5,522 bases of DNA from an uncultured Pseudoflavonifractor sp. (GCA_947565875.1 CANOHR010000083.1:1-5522), one strand, 5' to 3'; shown: positions 1-5,522, numbered from the stretch's first letter. Numbers and translations are program-made. Notes: generated from the letters alone by a model not told the origin.

Positions 1-2
1 CA

Positions 3-365
3 GACGCGCTGGATAAACTGATCTATCTTAACCACGAGTTGTTTGCCATGATCGAGGACCGGGTCTCTCTGGACCTGTTGACCCGGCTTCTGTCCACCCA
101 ACTTTTAGCCAGAGGGGAGAAGCATCTGCTAGACCGGAACCGGACTTACTTTAAGCTTCTGCGCCAGATCGCCGGGGAGGGGCAGCGGCAGGGCCAGCTT
201 CGGGAAGACTGTACAGCCAACGAGATCGTGAAGGCCTATGCCCTGTGGGAGCGGGCGCTTTTATACGATTGGTGCCTGTGCGGCGGCGAATACTCCCTTA
301 CTGCCTATACGGACCGGGTGACCCCGCCTTTCCTGGAGAGCTACCGGGCAAAAGAAAAGCCGTAA
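3..365 (+). CDS. TetR/AcrR-family transcriptional regulator, C-terminal part (5'-truncated)
   Basis: The reading frame is open from the left edge (first full codon at 3) to TAA at 363-365, giving 120 residues with no N-terminal helix-turn-helix, so the gene starts outside the window. What is visible is all helical. It contains the typical C-terminal ligand/dimer-domain pattern of TetR-like repressors: a segment ending LLRQIAGEGQRQGQLRED, then ANEIVKAYALWERALLYDW, resembling the common 'G.GQLR.D.....EIV' block in this family. The family normally has about 190-210 residues, so roughly the last 60% is present. An in-frame TTG at 39 is not a believable start, because the protein similarity continues upstream of it. 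The gene lies upstream of, and co-directional with, the symporter at 553, separated by a long inverted repeat, which makes that transporter a reasonable candidate target. The ligand cannot be told from this half. The family call rests on pattern recognition without a search. Confidence 0.72.
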   Translation, partial: DALDKLIYLNHELFAMIEDRVSLDLLTRLLSTQLLARGEKHLLDRNRTYFKLLRQIAGEGQRQGQLREDCTANEIVKAYALWERALLYDWCLCGGEYSLTAYTDRVTPPFLESYRAKEKP

Positions 366-382
366 AATAAAAATTTTATTTT
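364..382. repeat. AT-only inverted repeat at the end of the TetR-type gene
   Basis: Two 9-nt arms (364-372 and 374-382) are perfect reverse complements around one central base, built only from A and T and overlapping the TAA stop. It could form a weak hairpin ending in T residues and help end transcription of the regulator gene. It may equally be chance in an AT-rich gap; no GC core supports a strong terminator. Confidence 0.3.
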
Positions 383-447
383 TAGAACAGGAAAAGTATT
401 TATATTCGTCTAATAAAAAATAATGTAAAATAAAGATATGGGGGGGA

Positions 448-497
448 AAAATACAGAACGAGGTATAGAATTTATTCTATACCTCGTTCTGTATTTT
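448..497. terminator. 50-nt near-perfect inverted repeat: terminator of the TetR-type gene or operator of the symporter gene
   Basis: Arms 448-471 and 474-497 are perfect 24-nt reverse complements around a central TT. The left arm begins with an A run, preceded by seven Gs at 440-446; the right arm ends in TTTT at 494-497, followed by GTTTC. An A-run, stem and T-run arrangement is what a bidirectional rho-independent terminator looks like, and the strong terminator at 4367-4406 in this window is built the same way. However, the stem is only moderately GC-rich, is unusually long, and its right edge runs into the expected -35 position of the symporter promoter. Binding of the neighbouring TetR-type protein is therefore a serious alternative. 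Sequence alone cannot decide between the two. Confidence 0.5.
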
Positions 498-522
498 GTT
501 TCAGCCCGGAGTGTGGTATGAT
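494..522 (+). promoter_or_regulatory. Candidate promoter of the symporter gene (extended -10)
   Basis: TATGAT at 517-522 matches the -10 consensus TATAAT at five of six bases and is preceded by TGG (514-516), an extended -10 element. With a 17-nt spacer the -35 would be TTTTGT at 494-499, which is weak; an extended -10 often tolerates this. The expected start of transcription is near 529, giving a leader of about 24 nt. This -35 overlaps the right end of the inverted repeat, so anything bound to the repeat would be expected to block RNA polymerase. Confidence 0.45.
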
Positions 523-537
523 GGCTGACGCTATGTG

Positions 538-544
538 AAAGGAG
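538..544 (+). promoter_or_regulatory. Ribosome binding site that sets the symporter start at 553
   Basis: AAAGGAG at 538-544 lies 8 nt before ATG 553. The longer frame opens with GTG at 535, but that codon sits immediately in front of this Shine-Dalgarno and would have no ribosome binding site of its own. ATG 553 is therefore the start. Confidence 0.8.
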
Positions 545-552
545 CGAACTAT

Positions 553-2091
553 ATGACGACTGCGCAATTATGTATCATTCTGGCCATTGTGGTCTATCTG
601 GGCGCTATGATCGGGATCGGCCTGTTCTTTAACCGGGCCGGAGGAAATTCTTCAAATGACTTCTTTTTGGGGGGCCGCCGCTTGGGGCCGCTGGTCACCG
701 CCATGAGCGCTGAGGCCTCGGACATGAGCAGCTATCTGCTGATGGGCCTTCCGGGACTTGCCTACCTGTGCGGCGTGGCGGAGGTGGGATGGACGGTGAT
801 CGGCCTGGCAGCGGGTACTTATCTTAACTGGCTGCTTGTGGCAAAACGGCTGCGTCGGTATTCTGCGGCCATTGGAGCCATCACTATCCCGGATTTTTTC
901 TCCCGGCGGTATGGGGATAAGCGCCATATTCTTTCCTGTATTGCGGCGGTGATCATCCTGATTTTTTTTATTCCCTATACGGCCTCGGGCTTCAAGGCGG
1001 TGGGGACGTTGTTTAATAGTTTGTTGAAGGTGGATTATCACGCCGCCATGATCGTGGGCGCCCTGGTCATTGTCGGTTATACAGTGTTGGGCGGTTTCCT
1101 GGCGGTGTCTACTACCGACCTGGTGCAGAGCGTGGTCATGTCCATTGCGCTGGTGGTGGTGATCCTCTTCGGCGTTCAGCAGGCCAGAGGATGGAGTGCG
1201 GTGGCGGAAAACGCGGCGGCCCTGCCGGGGTATCTGAACCTGGCCCAGGGGTATGACGCCTCCACCGGTCAGGCCGGGACCTTTGGCGGACTGAGCATTG
1301 TTTCCACACTGGCCTGGGGGCTGGGTTATTTTGGAATGCCTCATATTTTGCTGCGGTTTATGGCCATTCAGGACGAGGAAAAGCTGAAGGTTTCCCGCCA
1401 TATCGCCTCTGTGTGGGTGGTGATCTCCATGTTTGTGGCCATCGTCATCGGCGTTGTGGGATACAGCGTTTCCGTGGCGGGGAAGATCCCCTTTCTTACC
1501 ACCAGCGCTGATTCGGAAACGGTGGTGATCCAGCTTGCCGGACTGATGGGCCAAAAAGGCTTTTTGCCGGCCCTTTTAGCGGGGGTGATCCTGGCGGGGA
1601 TTTTGGCGGCCACCATGTCTACCGCCGACTCTCAACTGTTGACCGCCGCTTCCAGCGTATCCAAGGATCTGATGGAGGAGTTCTTCGGGATCAAAATGAG
1701 CGCCCGCTCCTCCATGCTGGCCGCCCGGGGGACAGTGGCCCTCATCGCAGTCATCGGCGTGATCCTGGCCTGGGATCCAAACAGTTCGGTATTCCAGGTG
1801 GTTTCCTTTGCCTGGGCGGGTTTTGGGGCGGCCTTTGGACCGGTGATGCTTTTTGCCCTGTTCTGGAAGCGCTCTACCCGGCAGGGGGCGCTGGCGGGAA
1901 TGGTTACCGGCGGGGTGATGGTCTTTGTGTGGAAGTATCTGGTGGCTCCTATGGGTGGTGCTTGGGCCATCTACGAGTTGCTTCCCGCCTTTCTGGCAGC
2001 CTGCGTCGCTATCGTGGTGGTGAGTCTGGTCACGAAGGAGCCGGAGGAGGGGCTGCAAAAAACTTTTGAAGAAGTAGGCTGGGTGAAATAA
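553..2091 (+). CDS. putP: PutP-type sodium/solute symporter (SSS family), probable sodium/proline symporter
   Basis: A 512-residue, very hydrophobic inner-membrane protein of the solute:sodium symporter family (TC 2.A.21), close in length to E. coli PutP (502), with about 13 membrane segments. Residues 39-65 read LGGRRLGP...AEASDMSSYLLMG, matching the PutP segment that holds the sodium-site residues D55/S57 (here D57 and S59). YTVLGGFLAVSTTD (176-189) is the family signature, with D189 aligning with PutP D187. WGLGYFGMPHILLRFMA (255-271) is a PutP hallmark. ATMSTADSQ (353-361) carries the TM9 sodium ligands S340/T341 (here S356/T357). SFAWAGFGAAFGPV (418-431) and GALAGM are also PutP-like. 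The role inferred from the family is import of L-proline, or a closely related small solute, driven by the sodium gradient. No proline catabolism gene is in view, so nutrition, osmoprotection or Stickland use cannot be separated. The upstream TetR-type gene and inverted repeat suggest regulation. Confidence 0.88.
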   Translation: MTTAQLCIILAIVVYLGAMIGIGLFFNRAGGNSSNDFFLGGRRLGPLVTAMSAEASDMSSYLLMGLPGLAYLCGVAEVGWTVIGLAAGTYLNWLLVAKRLRRYSAAIGAITIPDFFSRRYGDKRHILSCIAAVIILIFFIPYTASGFKAVGTLFNSLLKVDYHAAMIVGALVIVGYTVLGGFLAVSTTDLVQSVVMSIALVVVILFGVQQARGWSAVAENAAALPGYLNLAQGYDASTGQAGTFGGLSIVSTLAWGLGYFGMPHILLRFMAIQDEEKLKVSRHIASVWVVISMFVAIVIGVVGYSVSVAGKIPFLTTSADSETVVIQLAGLMGQKGFLPALLAGVILAGILAATMSTADSQLLTAASSVSKDLMEEFFGIKMSARSSMLAARGTVALIAVIGVILAWDPNSSVFQVVSFAWAGFGAAFGPVMLFALFWKRSTRQGALAGMVTGGVMVFVWKYLVAPMGGAWAIYELLPAFLAACVAIVVVSLVTKEPEEGLQKTFEEVGWVK

Positions 2092-2103
2092 GGGAATAAA
2101 ACG

Positions 2104-2140
2104 TGAGGCGGAAGAGGAAAACCCTCTTCCGCCTCATTTT
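2104..2140. terminator. Bidirectional rho-independent terminator between convergent genes
   Basis: A perfect 14-bp GC-rich stem (2104-2117 with 2123-2136) closes a 5-nt loop (AAAAC). On the + strand it is followed by TTTT (2137-2140); on the - strand it is followed by CGTTTTATT. It lies 12 nt after the symporter stop and 17 nt beyond the stop of the convergent flavoprotein gene, so it should end both transcripts and prevent read-through into antisense RNA. Confidence 0.88.
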
Positions 2141-2153
2141 CAACGGGGGCCGA

Positions 2154-4178
2154 TCAGCCCTTGGCACGGGCGACGGCATTCTCTGCGGCGATAATGCCCC
2201 AGGTGGCGCAGTTGCCGTGGCCGATGCCGCCGATGGTGGTGTGGCCGCAGACATTGCCCATGCCGATGAGTTCTCCGGCCAGGAAGGCGCCCTCAATGGC
2301 GCTACCGTCGGCACGGAGCATCTGGGCGCTGCTGTTGACACGGGGACCGCCGGAGGTGATGAGTACGTAGGGAATGGTATATACGGCGTAGAGGGGTCCC
2401 TCTATAGCGGTGAGGGCGTTGGTGCGGCCGAAGGCGCTGTCCTTACCGGCGGCGCAGTCCTTGTTGTACTGCTTCACCGTGGCGGCAAGCCCGGCGGCGT
2501 CGATCCCCGCCAAAGCGGCCAGTTCCTCTACTGTGTCGGCCTTAAAGACATACTTGCCCTCGGCGGCTAACTCCTCCAGCTTGGCCCAGTCGCCGCCAAG
2601 CAGGGGAGAGTTGTCGGCGGTCTTGGCGCTGGCGGGGAAGACGGAAAAGACCACGTTATCCTTGGCCTGGGTCCAGGAGTCGGACTTCACCTTGGAATCG
2701 GCGGTGGTCTCATCGGCAAAGCGCTTGCCGTTCAGATCTACCCAGATGGCGTCCTTAAAGGAGTAGGTATTGATGGTAAGACTCTTATCAAAGCCGGTGA
2801 CGGGAATACAGCCGCCGTAGGCGGTGCAGAAGTCCATGCCGTCAAACACGGCGCCCGCCTTCCGGGCAAAATCGTAGCCGGAGCCGTTGGCGGTGGCGGG
2901 AGCGGAGGTGGCTACGTTGGTGAAGTTATACTCCTTGAGCCAGCTTTCATTGTGGCCATAGCCGCCGGTAGCCAAAATGATGGAGGGGGCGGTGTAGGTG
3001 ACGGTGTTCCCATTGGCGTCCTTGGCGGTGACGCCGGTGATGACGTTATTCTCCAGGATGATGTCGGTGGCTTCCGTCTTCAGAAGAAGGCAGGCCTTCC
3101 CGGCGGCGGCGTACTCGTCCAGCTTGGTCTTAAGGCCCTTCACAAAGCCGGAGGCGCCCTTGCCGCTGGAATCCTCCACCACGCCGCTTTCGGGCACGGC
3201 GTAGTGGACCCGGGGAACGTTCAGAGGCTCATAGGAGCCGTAGGTGGGGGTCCGCTTGCCAAAATCGATACCGATGACCTCATCCAGCCAGTCCACCGCC
3301 CGGCCGCAGTTCTGGGCAAAGGTCATGGCGGCCTCGGGATTGAAGTTCCCCTTTCCGCCGAGACGCTCAAAGTCGGCGTACAGGAGTTCGGGGGAGTCCT
3401 CCAGCTTGTTTTCCGCTTCGATCTTGGTACCCACGCCTACGATGGAACCTCCGGCCAGATTGCCGGAGCCGCCCACCCGGGCGGCCTGCTCCAGGACCAG
3501 CACATTGGCGCCCAGTTCAGCGGCCTTCACGCTGGCGCTGAGGCCCGCGATACCGGCGCCTACTACGATGACGTCAGGCTTGTCAAAGGGCATGACCACG
3601 GCGGCAGTCTCGCCCTTACCGCCGCTGAGGGCCTTCTCCACGGCCTCCATAATGGCCCGGGAGGTGATGCTGGCGCCGGAGGCCACGTCCACCTGGGGCT
3701 TCTGGGCGTCGATGATGGCCTGGGGGATCTGGGCGATGGCGGGATCGGAGATCCCGGGGGTCTCGCTGTGCTTGCCGATGTCGATCTTGGCGATCTTGCC
3801 CCCCTCTACGGTGACGGTGACAGGCACGTCTCCGCCCATACCGGTTCCGGAGGCGGTGTAGACGCCGTCGGCATAGCCGGAGACGGGAGCGGTAAAGCCG
3901 GGTACGTTCACCAGGGTAGCGGTGTTGGGATGATCCTTGTCCCAAACGACCTCGATGCCCAGCAGTTCACTGAGGTAGCGAAGGGGCACGTAGGTAGCGC
4001 CGTCATAGGCGAATACCTCGGCGGCTTCCCCGTTGGACTTGGTGGGGGTGACGGCCTGACCGTTGATGGTCATATCCATGGGGGTGACGGAGATGCTCTT
4101 CTCCGTACCGACGGCCAGAGCGGCCGTCCCCAGGACCATGACAAAGGCCAGGGCAAGAGCGGTGATCCTTTTTTTCAT
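2154..4178 (-). CDS. Exported FMN- and FAD-binding reductase, fumarate-reductase/flavocytochrome c-like, with an N-terminal stalk domain; substrate unknown
   Basis: The product has 674 residues from ATG 4178. Residues 1-22 are a Sec signal peptide (KKR, hydrophobic core, ALA at 20-22; no lipobox Cys). About 30-92 resembles a copper amine oxidase N-terminal (stalk) domain, a wall or surface module in Firmicutes. About 101-185 is an FMN-binding domain ending in DVASGASITS; S170 of SGAS (167-170) is the likely site where ApbE attaches FMN. About 202-672 is an FAD_binding_2 domain: GAGIAG (207-212), ribose-binding E230, ILATGGYG (401-408) and GELIGMGN near the C-terminus. Family members (fumarate, urocanate and related enoate reductases) pass electrons from FMN to FAD to reduce a C=C bond outside the membrane. 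Unusually, residues aligning with the fumarate-binding Arg/His residues are absent (see findings). No heme motif (CxxCH) is present. The gene is monocistronic, with its own promoter and a terminator on each side. The fold call is firm; the substrate is not known. Confidence 0.88.
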   Translation of the reverse strand: MKKRITALALAFVMVLGTAALAVGTEKSISVTPMDMTINGQAVTPTKSNGEAAEVFAYDGATYVPLRYLSELLGIEVVWDKDHPNTATLVNVPGFTAPVSGYADGVYTASGTGMGGDVPVTVTVEGGKIAKIDIGKHSETPGISDPAIAQIPQAIIDAQKPQVDVASGASITSRAIMEAVEKALSGGKGETAAVVMPFDKPDVIVVGAGIAGLSASVKAAELGANVLVLEQAARVGGSGNLAGGSIVGVGTKIEAENKLEDSPELLYADFERLGGKGNFNPEAAMTFAQNCGRAVDWLDEVIGIDFGKRTPTYGSYEPLNVPRVHYAVPESGVVEDSSGKGASGFVKGLKTKLDEYAAAGKACLLLKTEATDIILENNVITGVTAKDANGNTVTYTAPSIILATGGYGHNESWLKEYNFTNVATSAPATANGSGYDFARKAGAVFDGMDFCTAYGGCIPVTGFDKSLTINTYSFKDAIWVDLNGKRFADETTADSKVKSDSWTQAKDNVVFSVFPASAKTADNSPLLGGDWAKLEELAAEGKYVFKADTVEELAALAGIDAAGLAATVKQYNKDCAAGKDSAFGRTNALTAIEGPLYAVYTIPYVLITSGGPRVNSSAQMLRADGSAIEGAFLAGELIGMGNVCGHTTIGGIGHGNCATWGIIAAENAVARAKG

Positions 4179-4185
4179 GCGTACT

Positions 4186-4193
4186 CTCTCCTT
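4186..4193 (-). promoter_or_regulatory. Ribosome binding site that sets the flavoprotein start at 4178
   Basis: AAGGAGAG on the - strand lies at 4193-4186, with its AGGAG core 9 nt before ATG 4178. The protein then begins with a classical signal peptide, MKKRITALALAF. The frame could open upstream at ATG 4247, but that would put 23 polar residues in front of the signal peptide and has no such site, so 4178 is preferred. Confidence 0.85.
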
Positions 4194-4238
4194 ATACTCC
4201 AATATTTTGGCCCTATGGGGAAGCCAGGGAGTAAAAAT

Positions 4239-4267
4239 ATTATACACCTGTTGTTTGGATTTGTAAA
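4239..4267 (-). promoter_or_regulatory. Strong sigma-A-type promoter of the flavoprotein gene
   Basis: On the - strand, TTTACA (4267-4262, five of six to TTGACA) is followed by exactly 17 nt and then a perfect TATAAT (4244-4239). Transcription should start near 4232, giving a leader of about 54 nt before ATG 4178. Immediately upstream on the - strand (about 4268-4312) the DNA is nearly all A and T, as in an UP element, suggesting high expression. No clear operator palindrome overlaps the core elements. Confidence 0.78.
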
Positions 4268-4366
4268 TTTATTTTTATATTTGTATTTTAGGCACTTTTT
4301 ATAAATAAAAAAGGGACATGGACGGAAAAAGAAACAGAGACTGTCACAAAAGGAAGGTGGGAAAAG

Positions 4367-4406
4367 AAAAAAGTCCCGAAGCGTGGGAACGCTTCGGGAC
4401 TTTTTT
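4367..4406. terminator. Rho-independent terminator of the asnA-kinase unit
   Basis: A perfect inverted repeat has 18-nt arms at 4367-4384 and 4389-4406 and the loop GGGA. The inner 13 bp (AGTCCCGAAGCGT) are GC-rich and the outer pairs are A on one side and T on the other, giving a run of Ts after the stem in either direction. Read on the - strand it begins 6 nt after the kinase stop codon, so it ends the asnA-kinase transcript and insulates the flavoprotein promoter. The + strand polarity is also possible, but there is no + strand gene there to terminate. Confidence 0.92.
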
Positions 4407-4412
4407 GTGAAT

Positions 4413-5312
4413 TTATCCAAGCCCGGCTTCCAAAAATTGCTCATGGGAGAGGGTCCCGCCCTGAACAGTCACCAGCGTAGCGGCGGCGGCGTTGGCCTGA
4501 GCGATAGACTGGGAAAGGTCCATTCCTTTGGCCAGACACGCCATCAACGCGCCGCAGTGACCGTCTCCCGCCCCAATGGTGTCGGTAACATGGTCTACCC
4601 GGACCGGAGGGATCTGGACAAGGGCCTTTCCGTCGTAATAACAGGCCCCGTTTGCGCCTGTGGTAATGATAAGGGTATTCTGGGTAAGGGTGTAGAGGGC
4701 GGCGGCCGCTCCCTCAATGGTGGGGGAGCCGGTATAGTCCTTGACCTCGTCATCGTTGAGGTGGAGGATGGGCCGCAGGGCGAAGATCCGCTCCATCAAA
4801 AGAGGATCGATCCGGCACAGCCGGGGACCGGGGGCAAAAAAGACGGGAAGACCGCTTCTTTCCAGAAAGTTCAGGATCACGTCTCCGGTCTTTTCCTCGA
4901 TCTCCAGTCCGCAGATATAGGCGCAGCTGTAATCCTCCGGCCGGACCAGGTCGAACCACTCGGGCTTAAAGAGGTATTCCGCCCCGTGGTCCACGATGAA
5001 GGTCCGCTCCCCTGAGGACTCCACGAAGCAGTAGCAGCAGCCGTTGTCCTGCTCGGGGGTGGGGATCCGGGAAACGATCCCCTTTTGAGCCAGATGGGTC
5101 CTGACAAAGTCCCCGTAGATACCGGTCCCCACCGGAGAGAAAAGCTCATAAGGTACCCCGAAGTGGCCGATCATATCGGCCACATTGTGGGCGCAGCCGC
5201 CCAGTACGGCCCGCTGGGACTTGATGTGGACGTCCTGAGCCGTCCGGGGCAGAGCATCCAGATTGACCACGATGTCGGTCACGGTAGAACCAATGACGAA
5301 TATCTTTCTCAT
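4413..5312 (-). CDS. PfkB/ribokinase-family kinase, substrate not assigned
   Basis: The complete product has 299 residues, a normal length for PfkB kinases, and is probably cytoplasmic. The N-terminus IFVIGSTVTDIV (4-15) has the family pattern with D13 in the substrate pocket. VLGGCAHNVADMIGHFG (36-52) is the PfkB signature-1 region, with the conserved GG and N43. LNDDEV (185-190) holds the NxxE motif (N186, E189) used for Mg/phosphate binding. TDTIGAGDGHCGALMA (243-258) is signature 2, with the GAGD anion hole and catalytic base D250. It should transfer phosphate from ATP to a hydroxyl of a sugar, nucleoside or sugar-like compound. The lid region (about 85-115, with a GCCYC cluster at 91-95) resembles no subfamily I can name, so no gene symbol is given. 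The start ATG 5312 has GGAG at 5324-5321, 8 nt upstream. Only 30 nt separate it from asnA upstream, with no terminator, so the two are probably co-transcribed. Confidence 0.85.
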   Translation of the reverse strand: MRKIFVIGSTVTDIVVNLDALPRTAQDVHIKSQRAVLGGCAHNVADMIGHFGVPYELFSPVGTGIYGDFVRTHLAQKGIVSRIPTPEQDNGCCYCFVESSGERTFIVDHGAEYLFKPEWFDLVRPEDYSCAYICGLEIEEKTGDVILNFLERSGLPVFFAPGPRLCRIDPLLMERIFALRPILHLNDDEVKDYTGSPTIEGAAAALYTLTQNTLIITTGANGACYYDGKALVQIPPVRVDHVTDTIGAGDGHCGALMACLAKGMDLSQSIAQANAAAATLVTVQGGTLSHEQFLEAGLG

Positions 5313-5342
5313 GCCACCCGCTCCGTTTTTTATTTTTCGCGC

Positions 5343-5522
5343 TTACAGCAGGATCACTCCGGCGGAGGAGCAGGCGTCCGCGGTAGCCTGATCCCAGATC
5401 CCCGCCTGGACCTCACCGATATGGGCCCGGCCCAAAAGATACATGCAAAGCCTGGACTGGCCGATGCCGCCGCCGATGGTGAGGGGCAGCTTGCCCTCCA
5501 GAAGGAGCTTGTGGAACTCCAG
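5343..5522 (-). CDS. asnA: Aspartate-ammonia ligase (ammonia-dependent asparagine synthetase), C-terminal end (5'-truncated)
   Basis: The - strand frame enters from the right edge and runs 59 codons to TAA (5345-5343). The visible sequence contains LPLTIGGGIGQSRLCMYLL, followed by HIGEVQAGIW. This is the C-terminal signature of AsnA; GGGIGQSR corresponds to motif 3 of the class II aminoacyl-tRNA-synthetase-like fold, whose Arg contacts ATP. AsnA makes asparagine from aspartate, ammonia and ATP through an aspartyl-AMP intermediate in the cytoplasm. The family has about 330-345 residues, so only the last fifth is seen. The last residues (DACSSAGVILL) are less conserved. The stop lies 30 nt before the kinase start in the same direction. 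Confidence 0.9.
   Translation of the reverse strand: MEFHKLLLEGKLPLTIGGGIGQSRLCMYLLGRAHIGEVQAGIWDQATADACSSAGVILL

Noticed and set aside
39..41. TTG at 39 as a true start of a 108-residue protein
   Set aside because: The frame is open through the left edge and the upstream residues continue the helical TetR-type domain. The gene is simply cut by the window.
535..552. GTG at 535 as the symporter start
   Set aside because: It would make the Shine-Dalgarno AAAGGAG part of the coding sequence. ATG 553 has ideal spacing and starts just before the first membrane segment, as in PutP.
652..1554. A 300-codon open frame on the - strand inside the symporter gene
   Set aside because: The translation is rich in His, Gln, Arg and Gly with no domain pattern. 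The + strand frame is an unmistakable PutP-type carrier, so this is an antisense shadow.
4179..4247. ATG at 4247 as the flavoprotein start
   Set aside because: It lies only about 15 nt after the predicted transcription start with no Shine-Dalgarno, and would bury the signal peptide behind 23 polar residues.
2952..4304. A 450-codon open frame on the + strand opposite the flavoprotein gene
   Set aside because: It is Gly/Asp/Val-rich with low complexity, overlaps the complementary strand of a gene with clear domains, promoter and ribosome binding site, and crosses the flavoprotein promoter. It is a shadow of GC-rich codon use.
4296..4311. AT-only palindrome (arms TTTTTAT and ATAAAAA) upstream of the flavoprotein promoter
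   Set aside because: Such short A/T-only symmetry is expected by chance in this AT-rich stretch; the real terminator next to it has a GC-rich core.
1..5522. CRISPR array, tRNA or rRNA gene, insertion sequence, prophage or toxin-antitoxin signs
   Set aside because: No spaced direct repeats, cloverleaf-like segment, transposase frame or terminal repeats flanking genes were seen; all gaps longer than 150 nt are accounted for by promoters and hairpins.

Overview
The window looks like a fragment of a Gram-positive anaerobe's chromosome, most likely a gut Oscillospirales/Clostridia-type bacterium. This is inferred from several features: GC-rich genes separated by short AT-rich gaps, AGGAG-type ribosome binding sites, a consensus sigma-A-like promoter, classical hairpin terminators, and an exported flavin reductase carrying a copper-amine-oxidase-N (stalk) domain. 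No single marker fixes the species.

Layout. (1) 3-365 (+) is the C-terminal part of a TetR/AcrR-type regulator whose DNA-binding half lies left of the window. (2) 366-552 is AT-rich and holds a 50-nt, almost perfect inverted repeat (448-497), directly followed by a candidate extended -10 promoter. (3) 553-2091 (+) is a complete PutP-type sodium/solute symporter. (4) A bidirectional hairpin terminator (2104-2136) separates it from (5) a convergent gene at 2154-4178 (-). That gene encodes a 674-residue exported flavoprotein with a signal peptide, a stalk domain, a covalent-FMN domain and a fumarate-reductase-like FAD domain. It has its own strong promoter (4239-4267). (6) A strong terminator (4367-4406) ends (7) a PfkB/ribokinase-family kinase gene at 4413-5312 (-). 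This gene lies 30 nt downstream of (8) the 3' end of asnA, ammonia-dependent asparagine synthetase (5343-5522, -, 5'-truncated).

How they work together. The window holds at least three transcription units. TetR and the symporter form a likely regulator/target pair, importing proline or a related solute with sodium. The flavoprotein is a stand-alone unit that should act outside the membrane, taking electrons through its FMN domain and reducing an unknown small acceptor at the FAD site. asnA and the kinase look co-transcribed. The most interesting point is that the flavoprotein keeps the FAD- and FMN-binding motifs but, in a by-eye alignment, lacks the Arg and His residues that fumarate reductases use to bind and protonate fumarate. 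Its electron acceptor is therefore probably something else.
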